Part shown: positions 41,550 through 50,565 of the stretch, in pieces | How positions within the stretch are numbered: position 1 is the first letter of the stretch | How the letters are laid out: every line of letters begins with the position of its first letter | NCBI GenBank assembly: GCA_938743325.2 | Contig: OW568866.1 | Location: 310,001 to 374,000, forward strand | DNA length: 64,000 bases | DNA from: Pycnococcus provasolii | Lineage: Eukaryota; Chlorophyta; Pseudoscourfieldiophyceae; Pseudoscourfieldiales; Pycnococcaceae | Direction: 5' to 3' | Program-made: the position numbers and the translations under genes | The notes under the pieces: generated by a model | The model's database searches: none | What the model was told of the DNA's origin: nothing | What the model saw: the letters and a program-made list of their open reading frames with translations, nothing else

Positions 41550-43500
41550 ATGCCTAAGAAGTACACGCGTAAGCGTGAGCACCCGGACACACCGCAAATG
41601 AAATCCGCGGCGAAACGCGCGTTCGCCGAGAAGGGTAATTCCAAGACATGGCCGCGAGGAGTGTGGCAACGCGCCACGACGGACACCGCCGTCAACGCCG
41701 ACGTGCTCCGGCGTATGGTTTCGTCGAAGAGCTCCGCGGCGGCCGCGGAGACAGCCATTGATCAACGCAAGAGATGGGGGCAGGCGCGGCGCGCCGTCTC
41801 CCGAGATGTGGAGGACGACCTGTACAGGGTCGTCGTAAGCGGCTTCCAGCACAATTGTTGCGTTGACATGTTGTTCACGCAAGTCTCTGCAACGGTGATT
41901 GCGCGCGAGCGCAATGAGACCTTCTCCACGGAGGACGGGATGTGTTCGGAGCAGTGGGTAAGTGAACATGATGCCCTCCCCAGGTACAAACTCAACTCAC
42001 ACCAACCAACTAACATCACAACATCAGGTGCGCAGATGGTGCAAGGAGTACAAGGTGAGCCTGCGAACCTCAGTTGATAAGAGCATTCAACGAACTCTTG
42101 CGGAAGAAGAGGAGGTCGTAAAGCGCTTCTTTCACGGAGAGACAACCACCGTCGGAGACAAGACGTTCAAGCACCCTGGCTTGTTGTCTGTGCTGCAGAT
42201 GAAACAGTCGGAGGGGAAAACATACGCTCAGACGCCGTCGCGCGTGGGCAACGGCGATGAAACGGAAGTGAGCGGAAATAAGGCGAAGGGTCGCGGCCTC
42301 GCGCCTATAGGCGCCGCCAAGCCGGTGCGCGCGGTGGCTGAGTCGCCCAACTGTACGAGCTTTTCGTGGACAGCAGCCGACGGATACGTGTTCCCAGACG
42401 CGTATATTCTGCAGGGAGTCTACTGGACAGACAATTGGATTCGCGGAGCGCGGGCTGGCTCCGTGGGCATCAAACGAAAGGATGGCTACTTCATGACACA
42501 GGAGTTTTTCGCGAAGCTCCTGCCTTCTCTTGCTAACATGATCCCTGGAGGGGTGAGTCCGACGAACAGATTCTTGCTCATCCTCGACGGACACAACTCG
42601 CGCATCCATCCTGACTGCATCGCCATCGCCAAGGAATTTGGCATCGACATGATGCTCTTCCCCGGCGCGCTAACCCATGTTCTCCAAATCATGGACCACC
42701 TGTTCGGACCGACGAAGGCTGAGTTCTATTCCCTGATCAAGGCTGAGCGCGTGATGCGTGGCCCGCTGAATCCGATACCGATCTGCAGGCGAATTGAACT
42801 CTGGGGCAGGGCGGTGACGACGAAGATGACGAAGGAGACTGTGAAGAAGGCGTACAAGGACTTGGGAATTTTTCCGGCATCGCTCAAGCTTGCACTCGAT
42901 CGAGTTCGAAACGTTCGAAAGGACCGCGGCGTGTCTTACCAGGTGCCCAAGAGCCGCGGCGGCGATAAGGCTATCACCGGCGCGGCTGAGCAGCTCATGA
43001 GCGGGTTGAAGAGCCTGAAGCGAAAGAAGAAGAAGGAGACGAGGAAGCGGCGCTCGGGGCACCTTGAAGCACTCTTCCAAGCTGCGCTCGCCGAGGAAGA
43101 CGCCGAGCACGACGATGAGTCCACCGAGTCGGAGGAGCCTGTGAAGAAAAAGCGGCGGAAGGACGGCGGAAGATTCCTGACGGGCGCAACGTACGAGGCA
43201 GAGCAGGAAGCGGTGCGTGATGAGGAGAAGGCGAACAAAGCGGAGAAGGAGAAGAAGAAGAAGGAACGTGAGAAGAAGAAGGAGGAGGCACAAAAGGCGA
43301 AGGAGGAGCGGATGAAGAAACGTGAGGAGGCGCAAAAGACGCGCAAAGCGCTGCAAGAGAACAAGCGAGCAGCAGCGGCATTGAAATCGCAGCTAGCCGC
43401 CGTCGCCGCCGAGCAAGCGGAGCCCGACATGTCGTGGGTGGATGACGTGCTCCGGGCTCCGCCTCCTCCGCCTCCTCCGCCTCCCCCTCATAAAAAGTAA
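41550..43500 (+). CDS. Pogo/Tigger-type DDE transposase
   Basis: Two exons, 41550-41957 and 42028-43500, with a 70-base intron (GTAAGT...CATCAG, phase 0), giving 626 residues. The N-terminal part is Lys/Arg-rich and likely DNA binding. The catalytic domain shows Asp213 (GNGDETEVS), Asp323 (FLLILDGHNSRI) and Asp359 (HVLQIMDHLFGPTKAEF), the DDD triad of the pogo DDE_1 group with about 35 residues between the last two. A C-terminal coiled coil of Lys/Glu and a poly-Pro tail end the protein. All three catalytic residues are present and both exons are open, so the enzyme may be functional. Gene and inverted repeats form one element. Confidence 0.9.
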
Positions 43501-43606
43501 AGAGTAATAAAAAAACAATTTTGTGGTTTGGGCATGTGTGGCCCCCTGTGAGGAAATATGATGCAGGACTACCTAGAACGAGTGAGATAAGCCCCAAAAA
43601 AAGTTT

Positions 43607-43632
43607 ACGACTTTTTACCCCCGACCCCTTTT
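43607..43632 (-). repeat. Right terminal inverted repeat of the pogo-like element
   Basis: Exact reverse complement of the left 26 bases, followed by TA. It lies about 105 bases after the transposase stop codon. Confidence 0.9.
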
Positions 43633-43766
43633 TACTTCCTACTGGAATGGGCAGATGATACGGTAGTCTCCTCTGGGATGCCAAGACTGTATTCTGAAAC
43701 CCCTTGGGGTGGAAGCTCTTGCATCTCCTAATTATTTGCTAAGTCGGAGCTACAGGTCGGGGGAGG

Positions 43767-43866
43767 GGCGCCTCATAACGGAGATTTTGGTCGGAGGACG
43801 AGGCGCCTCATAACGGAGATTTTGGTCGGAGGAGGGGCGCCTCATAACGGAGATTTTGGTCGAAGA
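43767..43866 (+). repeat. Three tandem 34-35-base units
   Basis: Units starting GGCGCCTCATAACGGAG repeat three times at a period of 34-35 bases. The following stretch to about 44280 carries looser GTCGGGGCTCCAGGTCGG-like motifs. The rest of the gap 43633-44861 holds a telomeric array (listed separately) and no supported gene. Confidence 0.85.
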
Positions 43867-44630
43867 AAGAATGGAACATCCCCCCTTTTTTTGAACGCCC
43901 TTGGGCAATTGACAGATGGATGGGGACACCTTGGTCGGTGGCTACAGGTCGGTGGAGGGGGCGCTTCATGGGGAGTTTGAAAAATTGCGGGATTGTTCGG
44001 GGCCAGAGGTCGGGCAACCTTTTTCTCCATCGGCAACCTTTTTTTGATCGGGGCTCCAGGTCGGAGGGAAGTGGGCAAATTTTGTTGGTCGGCGCCAAGG
44101 TCGGGAGGCATTGCCGCTCATCGCGCCTTTGTTGCGAGGGTCTCCAAGTCGGACGGAGAGGGACCGGCAACATCTTTGTTGGTCGGGGCTCCAGGTCGGT
44201 GGGGGAAGGGTGGGTGGCATGGGTGGATTCGCAGTTCGGTGGGATGGGTGGTGTAGTCGAGGAGGGGGAATGTCTCTAAAAAATGGGGGTTTCAGCTCTA
44301 GGCCCCCGGCCACCTTATCCCAATCCCATAACCTTACGATAGACTACGGGTACCAACAAGTGCTCGGTGAGTCAATAGACTACTGAAATCAAATGCTTTC
44401 CGACTTTCAGTCAAACGCACGTCGTTGCCTCGTTGGGCGGGCGGTCTGCGAGAGGGCCAGTTGCCAGTGAGATGGATTGGGACCCAACGCAACAAAGAGG
44501 TGAATTCAACAAAGCGAACCACTCGAACCACACTGGGTTGGTAATTGGTCATCGGAAAGACGCAATCAAGACAAGACCGGTCAGGGGAACCTGAAGCACT
44601 GGTGCCCACGACTCGGAAAAACCTAACTCG

Positions 44631-44667
44631 GTTAGGGTTAGGGTTAGGGTTAGGGTTAGGGTTAGGG
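44631..44667 (+). repeat. Interstitial TTAGGG array
   Basis: Six clean TTAGGG units about 200 bases beyond the stop codon of the PKA gene. Unlike most other arrays here it is not next to a start codon. A TACAGTA heptamer follows at about 44700. Confidence 0.92.
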
Positions 44668-44861
44668 CGCGCAACCTCCGTAACGTCTCCGTAGTTACCT
44701 TACAGTAGTCTATGATCTAGTATGCGCTGATATCATATCACGAAACGCGCGAGGACGCGCGTCAACTTCAACAGGGCGCAAAATTCATGCAAGGTAAGCA
44801 AAAACACGCACGAAGTCAACGGCATTCCAATTACTGAATGTTAGGTTGACGCGTTTCGTCT

Positions 44862-45914
44862 CTAGAAGTCTGCAAAGAGTTTCTCCGCCGTCGCCGCGTC
44901 CAACTTTGGGCCGGTGCCGTCGTCAACGCTCTCAGGGTACTTGTCGAAGTTCGACGTGTCGCCTGCGTTAGCCACCTCCGGCTGAATAGGTGCGGCGTAC
45001 TCAAAGTTGATGAGCGCGTTGAAGTCGAAGCTCTTGAACCACTTGTGCCGCTTGATGTCCTCCGCGCCGCCCTTCAGGTTACCCAGCCGCTTCGTGCGGT
45101 CCGCCGTGAGCAGCTTCTTCACGAGGTCCTTCGCCATCGCGTCAAAGTGCCTTGGGAACGCAACCTTCCCGCTGAGAATCTTCTGGTAGATGCCGAACGG
45201 ATTTTCGTCGTAGAACGGAGGATATCCGGAGAGCATCTCGTAGATGAGCACGCCAACTGCCCACCAGTCCACCCCCTTCCCGTGACCCTTCGACTGGATG
45301 ATCTCTGGTGCCAGGTACTCTGGCGTGCCGCACAGCGTCCACGTGCGGTCGACGACGCGCTTCGCGAAGCCAAAGTCGGTGATTTTCAGGTATCCCTTGT
45401 CGTCGAGAAGGAGGTTCTCCGGCTTCAGGTCCCGGTAGATGATGTCCTTGCTGTGGCAGTACTGCAAGGCGAGCACGATGGAGCCGGCGTAGAACTGCAC
45501 CGCCTCGTTCGTGAAGCGTCCGGCGCGGCGCAGGTGGCTGAAAATCTCACCCCCACTGACAAACTCCATGAGCATGTACAGGTTGTTTGCATCCCTGAAG
45601 GAGCTGAAGAGGTTGACGATGAATGGGTGGTGAATGGAGCTCAAGATTTCCCTCTCGGCTAATATGTGGTCCACCTGCTTTAGCCGCACAATTTCGTGCA
45701 GTTTTAAAACCTTGAGAGCCATGAAGCGCCCGTCTCCCTTGTGCTGAACGAGGCGCACGCGGCCAAATGTTCCCGTTCCCAGTGTCTCGAGAAACTCGAG
45801 GTCGTCGAGCGACTTGTACAGCGCGCCAAACTCATACTCCGGCACACCGCCGACATTGTTCTGCGGGTTCGACGAGCGTCCGCCGGTCGCCATGCGACTG
45901 AAGAACGACGACAT
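44862..45914 (-). CDS. cAMP-dependent protein kinase catalytic subunit (PKA-C)
   Basis: 350 residues, the family length. AGC-kinase features in order: Gly loop LGTGTFGRVRL, Lys in ALKVLK, RAGRFTNEAVQFYAGSIV, catalytic YRDLKPENLL, DFGFAKRVVDRTWTLCGTPEY with the activation-loop Thr, APEIIQSKGHGKGVDWWA, and the C-terminal tail ending in the FxxF hydrophobic motif (FADF). That tail distinguishes PKA from PKG and other AGC kinases. PKA is absent from land plants but known in algae. With the adenylyl cyclase in this window it suggests a complete cAMP pathway. The ATG at 45914 is the first in frame. Confidence 0.95.
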   Translation of the reverse strand: MSSFFSRMATGGRSSNPQNNVGGVPEYEFGALYKSLDDLEFLETLGTGTFGRVRLVQHKGDGRFMALKVLKLHEIVRLKQVDHILAEREILSSIHHPFIVNLFSSFRDANNLYMLMEFVSGGEIFSHLRRAGRFTNEAVQFYAGSIVLALQYCHSKDIIYRDLKPENLLLDDKGYLKITDFGFAKRVVDRTWTLCGTPEYLAPEIIQSKGHGKGVDWWAVGVLIYEMLSGYPPFYDENPFGIYQKILSGKVAFPRHFDAMAKDLVKKLLTADRTKRLGNLKGGAEDIKRHKWFKSFDFNALINFEYAAPIQPEVANAGDTSNFDKYPESVDDGTGPKLDAATAEKLFADF

Positions 45915-46421
45915 TGTGTATTTATGTACGTATGTATGTGAAGAAGAAGGAGAGACTTAAGGACTCAGGAGGACTGAGCTCAATCAACAAAGTCAGTGAA
46001 TCACAAAAATCAACCAATGGCCGGCCGGCCCCCTTATCGCCGTGTGTTGCCAAAATTGAGCCCTAAGGAGTTTGATTTGATGGCCAGCTGACGACCAGAA
46101 ACTGCCGTAACCTATAAGAAGAGCGAGCAGAGCTGCCAGTCACTATAGTCTGCTGATTGTCATTGATGAGCACAGTACAGCAGTGAATGGGAATGTGACG
46201 TTTCGGGAACTAAGAGGCACTTCGCAGTGGGGCCCAGGGAGTAGTACCCTTACAAGTTACATGCTGTCCCAGCTGTTATAAGATCAAAACGCCGGTGGGA
46301 TCCCCCACCTTATTGTGATGATGAGCCTCTCTCTCTCACCTTGCACCTTCCCTCACTGTCACTGTACAATGCAGGTTTCCATAGAACTACATAAAACGCA
46401 CCCAGACGTTATTTGGTACCC

Positions 46422-46556
46422 GGTAGGGTTACGGGAGTTCCGGTTAGGGTTAGGGTTACGGGAGGTCGGGTTAGGGTTAGGGTTACGGGAGGTCGGGTTA
46501 GGGTTAGGGTTAGGGTTACGGGAGGTCGGGTATTCGGGTTAGGGTTAGGGTTATTA
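46422..46556 (+). repeat. Composite telomeric minisatellite
   Basis: TTAGGG pairs and triplets alternate with a 12-13-base spacer ACGGGAGGTCGGG, giving three or four tandem composite units. It lies some 470 bases upstream of the SET gene in the 1.1-kb gap 45915-47026, which otherwise shows only a GGCCGGCCGGCC palindrome near 46020 and no gene. The G-rich strand could form quadruplexes. Confidence 0.85.
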
Positions 46557-47026
46557 GTAGGGCACTTGTCTGGCTGGGGGCCCGCCCTTTTTTGCCCTAC
46601 CAAATATGCCCTTTCGTCAAGTCCCCCCAGCCCCAGGGGGCCTCGGGGCGTGTCCGCCATTCTCATCCTACGATAGTTATCATCTTTTCTGTGTTGCTTA
46701 GCAGCCTCACGCAACCTCACCTGTGTGTTGTGTCGGTCGGTTGAATCTTACATTCAATAAGTAGTTCGTTGGGCTCTTGGCACTCGCTTTCTGTTTGGGC
46801 ATACACATTCACATTTTTCATCAAAGTTCTTTATAAAAAAAACAAAAAAACCACCACGCTGTTGGCTTTTGGCTTTTGCTTGCGGTGCCTCACCACCGCG
46901 TCCGCAGGCGCCCGGGCTCTTCCTGTCGGAGCGACACGAACGCGTGTTGCTCCGAGGAACCAACGAAACGGCGGCGGCGGCGTCACCATCCAGAATAAAG
47001 CACAACGTTTACGTTTCAGAAGCAAC

Positions 47027-47689
47027 ATGCTCGCGTCGTCAAGTGCAGCGGCGGCGGCGGCGGCGGCGGCGGCGGTATCAGAACAGGAGCAGAAGCGTGC
47101 CATCATGAAGCACCTGCGTGAGACGGTGTGGGTCAAGCTCGCAGCATCGCCCATCGAGGGTGTTGGCGTCATCGCAATCAGAGACATATCTGCAGACACA
47201 AATCCGTTCGCGTGCGTGAACGAACACTTGAAGAGCAGGGAGGAGTTTGTCTCAGTCACCGCGAAGGAACTCAAAGCTCTTGCACCTGAGGTGCGTGACC
47301 TCGCGAAGAGCTTCTTCGCGCCGCTCGACGACGACGCGTCCAGGGCGAGGCCTGACGTGCCGCGCGACGAGGCGACGCTTGTATACGGCGTGAACGCCAC
47401 AGGACTGCACACGCTGGACATCAGCTGGTATCTCAACCACAGCGACAGTCCGAGCGTCCGATTCGTGGAAGCGGAGCACGTGGGCGGATTCAACGGCTAC
47501 AAAACGACGCGACTGGTGCCAGCTGGCGAGGAGCTCACCGTCGACTACCGAGAGCTCGGCGTGGAGTACTACCTCACGGGAACAGCCGGTGACGGCGATC
47601 GAAGAGCACGTTTGGAAGATCAGCTGAGAAAGGCGAGAGAGCAGGTGAGGCTGCTCGAAGAGGAGTTATCTGGAGAAGGGAAGATTTGA
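47027..47689 (+). CDS. SET-domain protein (putative lysine methyltransferase)
   Basis: 220 residues from MLASSSAAAA; earlier in-frame codons contain no ATG. A poly-Ala run precedes the SET domain: N-terminal SET strand KLAASPIEGVGVIAIRDISA, the knot motif SWYLNHSDSPSVRF and the active-site ELTVDYREL with its Tyr. The protein ends in a short coiled coil (EDQLRKAREQVRLLEEEL). There is no pre-SET or post-SET cysteine cluster, so it is a minimal SET protein. Histone and non-histone substrates are both possible. It is convergent with the Rieske gene at 98 bases. Confidence 0.85.
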   Translation: MLASSSAAAAAAAAAAVSEQEQKRAIMKHLRETVWVKLAASPIEGVGVIAIRDISADTNPFACVNEHLKSREEFVSVTAKELKALAPEVRDLAKSFFAPLDDDASRARPDVPRDEATLVYGVNATGLHTLDISWYLNHSDSPSVRFVEAEHVGGFNGYKTTRLVPAGEELTVDYRELGVEYYLTGTAGDGDRRARLEDQLRKAREQVRLLEEELSGEGKI

Positions 47690-47787
47690 TGTTTCTACTT
47701 TGATGATGACGTGTAACATAGACTATCGTAGTATGAAATAAAACCAATATTGTTATGTGATAACTTACTTTACAGTAGAAAACAAAC

Positions 47788-48975
47788 TTAAGAATCCTCG
47801 ACGTACCCATGCCTTTGCAGGTCGTCGTACAGAGTTTGGTGGAAGCGGAACATCATCTCCTCCGGCTGCGCGTACCGACCACCTTCGTCGTCGTACGGCG
47901 GACTCGCAAGCCCATTCTGCACGAGCCGGCACAGGTGCATATCCTCGCGCTGAACGGCGTCGGATCCCTCGACGAGACGCTTGACGTTTGCCGCGGAGAT
48001 TCCTCTCGGAGCGAACCACTCGAACGTCACCGCGCATCGACTCTCGCTGATGGGAATCACGACGTTCGTGTCAATGATGCCGTCGCCGTACGCGTTGATC
48101 ATCACGTGCGGATAGAGCCAGATGTAGAGCGCATCCGCGTCGCCGACGCGCGGGTCGGACTGATTCCCCCTCGTGCGCTGGAGCGAGCAACGTGCGCCGG
48201 GAATGTTCGTGTACGCCGACGGGTCGAGCGCGTCGCTCAGGCTCGGGTGAGCGAACGGAACGTGGTAGCCGCCGTCTAGGTAGTTGTCCACAAACACCTT
48301 CCAGTTGCAGTCCAGTTGGTACGTTTCCGTGGCGACGAGGTGCTTGTTTTCCAACGAGAGCTGTGGGTATGTTGTGAGAGCCGTCGTGACCTCGTCGTGG
48401 TTTAAATAGGTTGCGACGTCGGAGGTTATTTGGGACGGATGCAGCTGGACGAAGACCCAGCTTCCCAGAGCTTGCACGGGTATGCTTTTTAAGGACGGCT
48501 TCTGCTTTTCCCAGTCAATGTTTGTCGCACTTGTCGCTCGCTTCAAATCTCCAGAATCTCCAGAGTACTCCCAGCCGTGGTAAGGGCACACGAGACGACA
48601 ATCATTTGAGGGATCTAGGTGGCCACGCGACGACTCGTCGACAAGAGCCGCGCCGTGGTGAATGCACGAGTTGTAGAAGGCGGCCAGAGAGGAGGAGGAT
48701 GTTCTCGTGATTATGACGCGGTGCCCCGCGACGACTGTTGATATGTACGAGTTTGGCGTGGAGAGGCGGTCGTCGAGGGGGGCGGCGAGGATCCACCCAG
48801 ACGCGAACACGGACTTAGGCTCCGCATCGTGTGACGAAGGCTGCGTGTAGAAGCGCGACGGAAGCGTGCGCGCGCGGGAGAGGGGGGAAGAGCGCGACGG
48901 CCAGCGCGGGAGGAGGAGGTGATGCATGTGGTGATGATGATGAGAAGACATCGTCATCCTGGATGCGGACGACAT
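47788..48975 (-). CDS. Rieske non-haem iron oxygenase, choline-monooxygenase-like
   Basis: 395 residues. The His/Ser/Arg-rich first 45 look like a transit peptide. The Rieske centre is CIHHG with CPYHGW; the spacing between the Cys-His pairs is 23 residues, about seven more than in plant choline monooxygenase. The catalytic domain holds the mononuclear-iron motif DNYLDGGYHVPFAHP with two His. This is the layout of plant choline monooxygenase, which makes betaine aldehyde for osmoprotection; the substrate here is inferred. C-terminal helices include MFRFHQTLYDDLQRHGY. The start ATG is at 48975. Confidence 0.87.
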   Translation of the reverse strand: MSSASRMTMSSHHHHHMHHLLLPRWPSRSSPLSRARTLPSRFYTQPSSHDAEPKSVFASGWILAAPLDDRLSTPNSYISTVVAGHRVIITRTSSSSLAAFYNSCIHHGAALVDESSRGHLDPSNDCRLVCPYHGWEYSGDSGDLKRATSATNIDWEKQKPSLKSIPVQALGSWVFVQLHPSQITSDVATYLNHDEVTTALTTYPQLSLENKHLVATETYQLDCNWKVFVDNYLDGGYHVPFAHPSLSDALDPSAYTNIPGARCSLQRTRGNQSDPRVGDADALYIWLYPHVMINAYGDGIIDTNVVIPISESRCAVTFEWFAPRGISAANVKRLVEGSDAVQREDMHLCRLVQNGLASPPYDDEGGRYAQPEEMMFRFHQTLYDDLQRHGYVEDS

Positions 48976-49082
48976 GTGACGATGGAGTTAATTGGCGCGT
49001 TCGTTTTGGGACGAAGAAAAGATTTGCATTTTCCGCCCTAAAAACCTCACGATCTTCTTTATTTGCTGTGTCACCTCCGATT

Positions 49083-49149
49083 GGGGGTTAGCATAATGTC
49101 CCATGCACGAGCATGGGCGAGGTCTGGAGTTCGATTCTCCACTCTCCCC
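49083..49149 (+). tRNA. tRNA-like sequence, probably incomplete
   Basis: A perfect T arm (TGGAG-TTCGATT-CTCCA at 49125-49141) with box B follows an AGGTC variable loop and an anticodon-like hairpin. The 3' acceptor strand CTCTCCC does not pair with the bases at the 5' end (GGGGGTT), and no D arm is visible. A box-A-like TGGTCTAGTG lies downstream at 49296-49305, but its flanks do not pair either. It may be a decayed tRNA or the 3' half of a second permuted gene (AGC, alanine, would fit the loop). Confidence 0.3.
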
Positions 49150-49465
49150 TTACCGCAGCAATGCGTATACGGGATAGTAAAAGCGAAAGCTTTGCAACCA
49201 TTCCTTGGGAGGTAGGAATTTTAGTCAAAAATTCATCTCCCCGATGCAGACGCACACGCACACTCTTTTTCTAACTAAACCTTCAACTGCCAGTGTGGTC
49301 TAGTGTAAGTCGAAAGATTTCGAAAACCTCGTCGGCAAAGTCGATAAAACAACACCTGACAAAATCATAATTTGTAGGGTATGATTCGCCCTGTCCGTCC
49401 TCTCTCTTCGATCTGTTCCACCAAACAACCAAAAACATAGATCTGACATCCAACACAAACAATAG

Positions 49466-49546
49466 TCGGGAGCAACTCTTCTTCCTTCTGCAAAACGCAG
49501 AAACGGCACAACTGAAAAGTTGTTTACAACCTTTTTTTTTTGCAGT
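49466..49546 (+). repeat. Dispersed 80-base repeat, copy A
   Basis: Closely similar to 58253-58326, sharing TCGGGAG, ACTCTTCTTCCTTCTGC, GGCACAACTGAAA and a GTTGT-ACAACC palindrome ending in a T run. Copy B lies directly upstream of the GT25 fusion gene, so this may be a duplicated promoter or the end of a mobile element. Confidence 0.8.
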
Positions 49547-49549
49547 GCG

Positions 49550-49585
49550 GCACTCAGCGGAGGCAAGCTATTCATCGCCTGACGC
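49550..49585 (-). repeat. 36-base inverted repeat, left copy
   Basis: Reverse complement of 50429-50464 with a single difference. Both copies can read RQAM(K/N)SLPPLSA in the same frame, so this looks like an inverted duplication of coding DNA, or the terminal repeats of a 915-base element. No target duplication was seen. Confidence 0.8.
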
Positions 49586-49684
49586 AACCGCTGACAGCGA
49601 CGGCAACGGCGACGACGTTGGTACGGACATTCGTGCGGGCATCTGCGTGAACATGGCGGGACCAGGCTGCTGGCTCATGTAGAT

Positions 49685-50209
49685 TTGTGTGTCGAGCGCC
49701 CACTCAAGTTTTTTGTAGAGGTGCAGCTACTGCCCCTCAAGGGCAAGCTCAGAGACAGCAACGCCGCGGCGTCCGACTCTGCGAACGCGAATGAGAACGC
49801 GAAGGACGACGACGACGATGCCGTATTTGCCACAGCACCTTCGCCCGCCGTGGCACCGTCGTTGGCTTTGCCGACTCCACCGCCGGCACCGGCACCGGCA
49901 CCGGCACGAAAACCGGCACCTGCGAAGCGCGCACGCCAGCAGCTAGCTGACAAGAAGAACAAAGCCGCAGCATCCCCCGTTGACCCCACACCACCGGGAG
50001 CAGCAGGTGTACGCGTGCTCCCTCCACGCGCACGAGCAGGACGGCCTTGGGCATGTGCTGCGTGCACGCTGATTAATGAGGTGAGTGCAAGAAAGTGCGT
50101 CTTGTGCAAGGCGGAGCGTCCACGTGCAGCGAAGGATGCACCTCTGCCGGAAGGCACGTGGGAGGAGGCTCACGGAAATACATCCCAGCGCAAGCGCAAG
50201 TCACGTTGA
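49685..50209 (+). CDS. RanBP2-type zinc-finger exon or partial gene
   Basis: Open frame of about 170 codons without any in-frame ATG, so it is a spliced exon or a fragment. It has an Ala/Asp-rich part, a Pro/Ala stretch, a basic region (KRARQQLADKKNKA), then one RanBP2-type zinc finger, PWACAACTLINEVSARKC followed by VLC. The spacing is W-x-C-x2-C-x10-C-x2-C, which binds ubiquitin or single-stranded RNA in known proteins. A basic KRKSR tail follows. It lies between the two copies of the 36-base inverted repeat. Confidence 0.5.
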   Translation: MCVERPLKFFVEVQLLPLKGKLRDSNAAASDSANANENAKDDDDDAVFATAPSPAVAPSLALPTPPPAPAPAPARKPAPAKRARQQLADKKNKAAASPVDPTPPGAAGVRVLPPRARAGRPWACAACTLINEVSARKCVLCKAERPRAAKDAPLPEGTWEEAHGNTSQRKRKSR

Positions 50210-50303
50210 AAGAAACAACAACGTTTGTAACTGTTACATTTCCCCAAAAAATCACCTTGACGAGGAGGTTGTGAACGGCGGATTTTAGCCGAAGGGTGGT
50301 AGG

Positions 50304-50564
50304 ATGCACGGCACTCGCACACGTGTGCACAACGCGTTTGAGATCTGCTTCGCGCGCAACAAGGACTTCGCAGTGTACATGTCTCCCGCGCTGTATGCCC
50401 ACGATCGTCGGGCGGCGGCGGAGCAAGCGCGTCAGGCGATGAAGAGCTTGCCTCCGCTGAGTGCGAGTGACTTGGACGTGATGGGGAGCACGCAGTGGAC
50501 GACGCGGTGCATTCCTCCGCACGCGGCTGTTTGCGAGGAGTACTCCGGTCGTATCCAATCGTAG
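50304..50564 (+). CDS. Short unrecognised open frame
   Basis: 86 codons from MHGTRTRVHNAFEI. It contains NKDFAVYMSPALYAHDRRAA and the RQAMKSLPPLSA stretch whose DNA is repeated in inverted orientation at 49550-49585. No family is recognised. It may be a downstream exon of the zinc-finger gene or a relic; the following kilobase has no gene. Confidence 0.3.
   Translation: MHGTRTRVHNAFEICFARNKDFAVYMSPALYAHDRRAAAEQARQAMKSLPPLSASDLDVMGSTQWTTRCIPPHAAVCEEYSGRIQS
50429..50464 (+). repeat. 36-base inverted repeat, right copy
   Basis: Partner of 49550-49585, with 35 of 36 bases matching in reverse complement. Confidence 0.8.
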
Positions 50565-50565
50565 A

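Larger units (their letters stand above)
41239..43632 (+). mobile_element. Complete pogo-like (Tc1/mariner superfamily) DNA transposon
   Basis: A 2394-base element bounded by perfect 26-base terminal inverted repeats (41239-41264 and 43607-43632), starting AAAAGGGGTCGGGGG. It is flanked by TA on both sides (41237-41238 and 43633-43634), the target duplication of this superfamily. The left end has a second partial copy of the repeat (about 41267-41285). Inside is one intact two-exon transposase gene. Perfect end repeats and an open transposase indicate a recent insertion. Confidence 0.9.
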
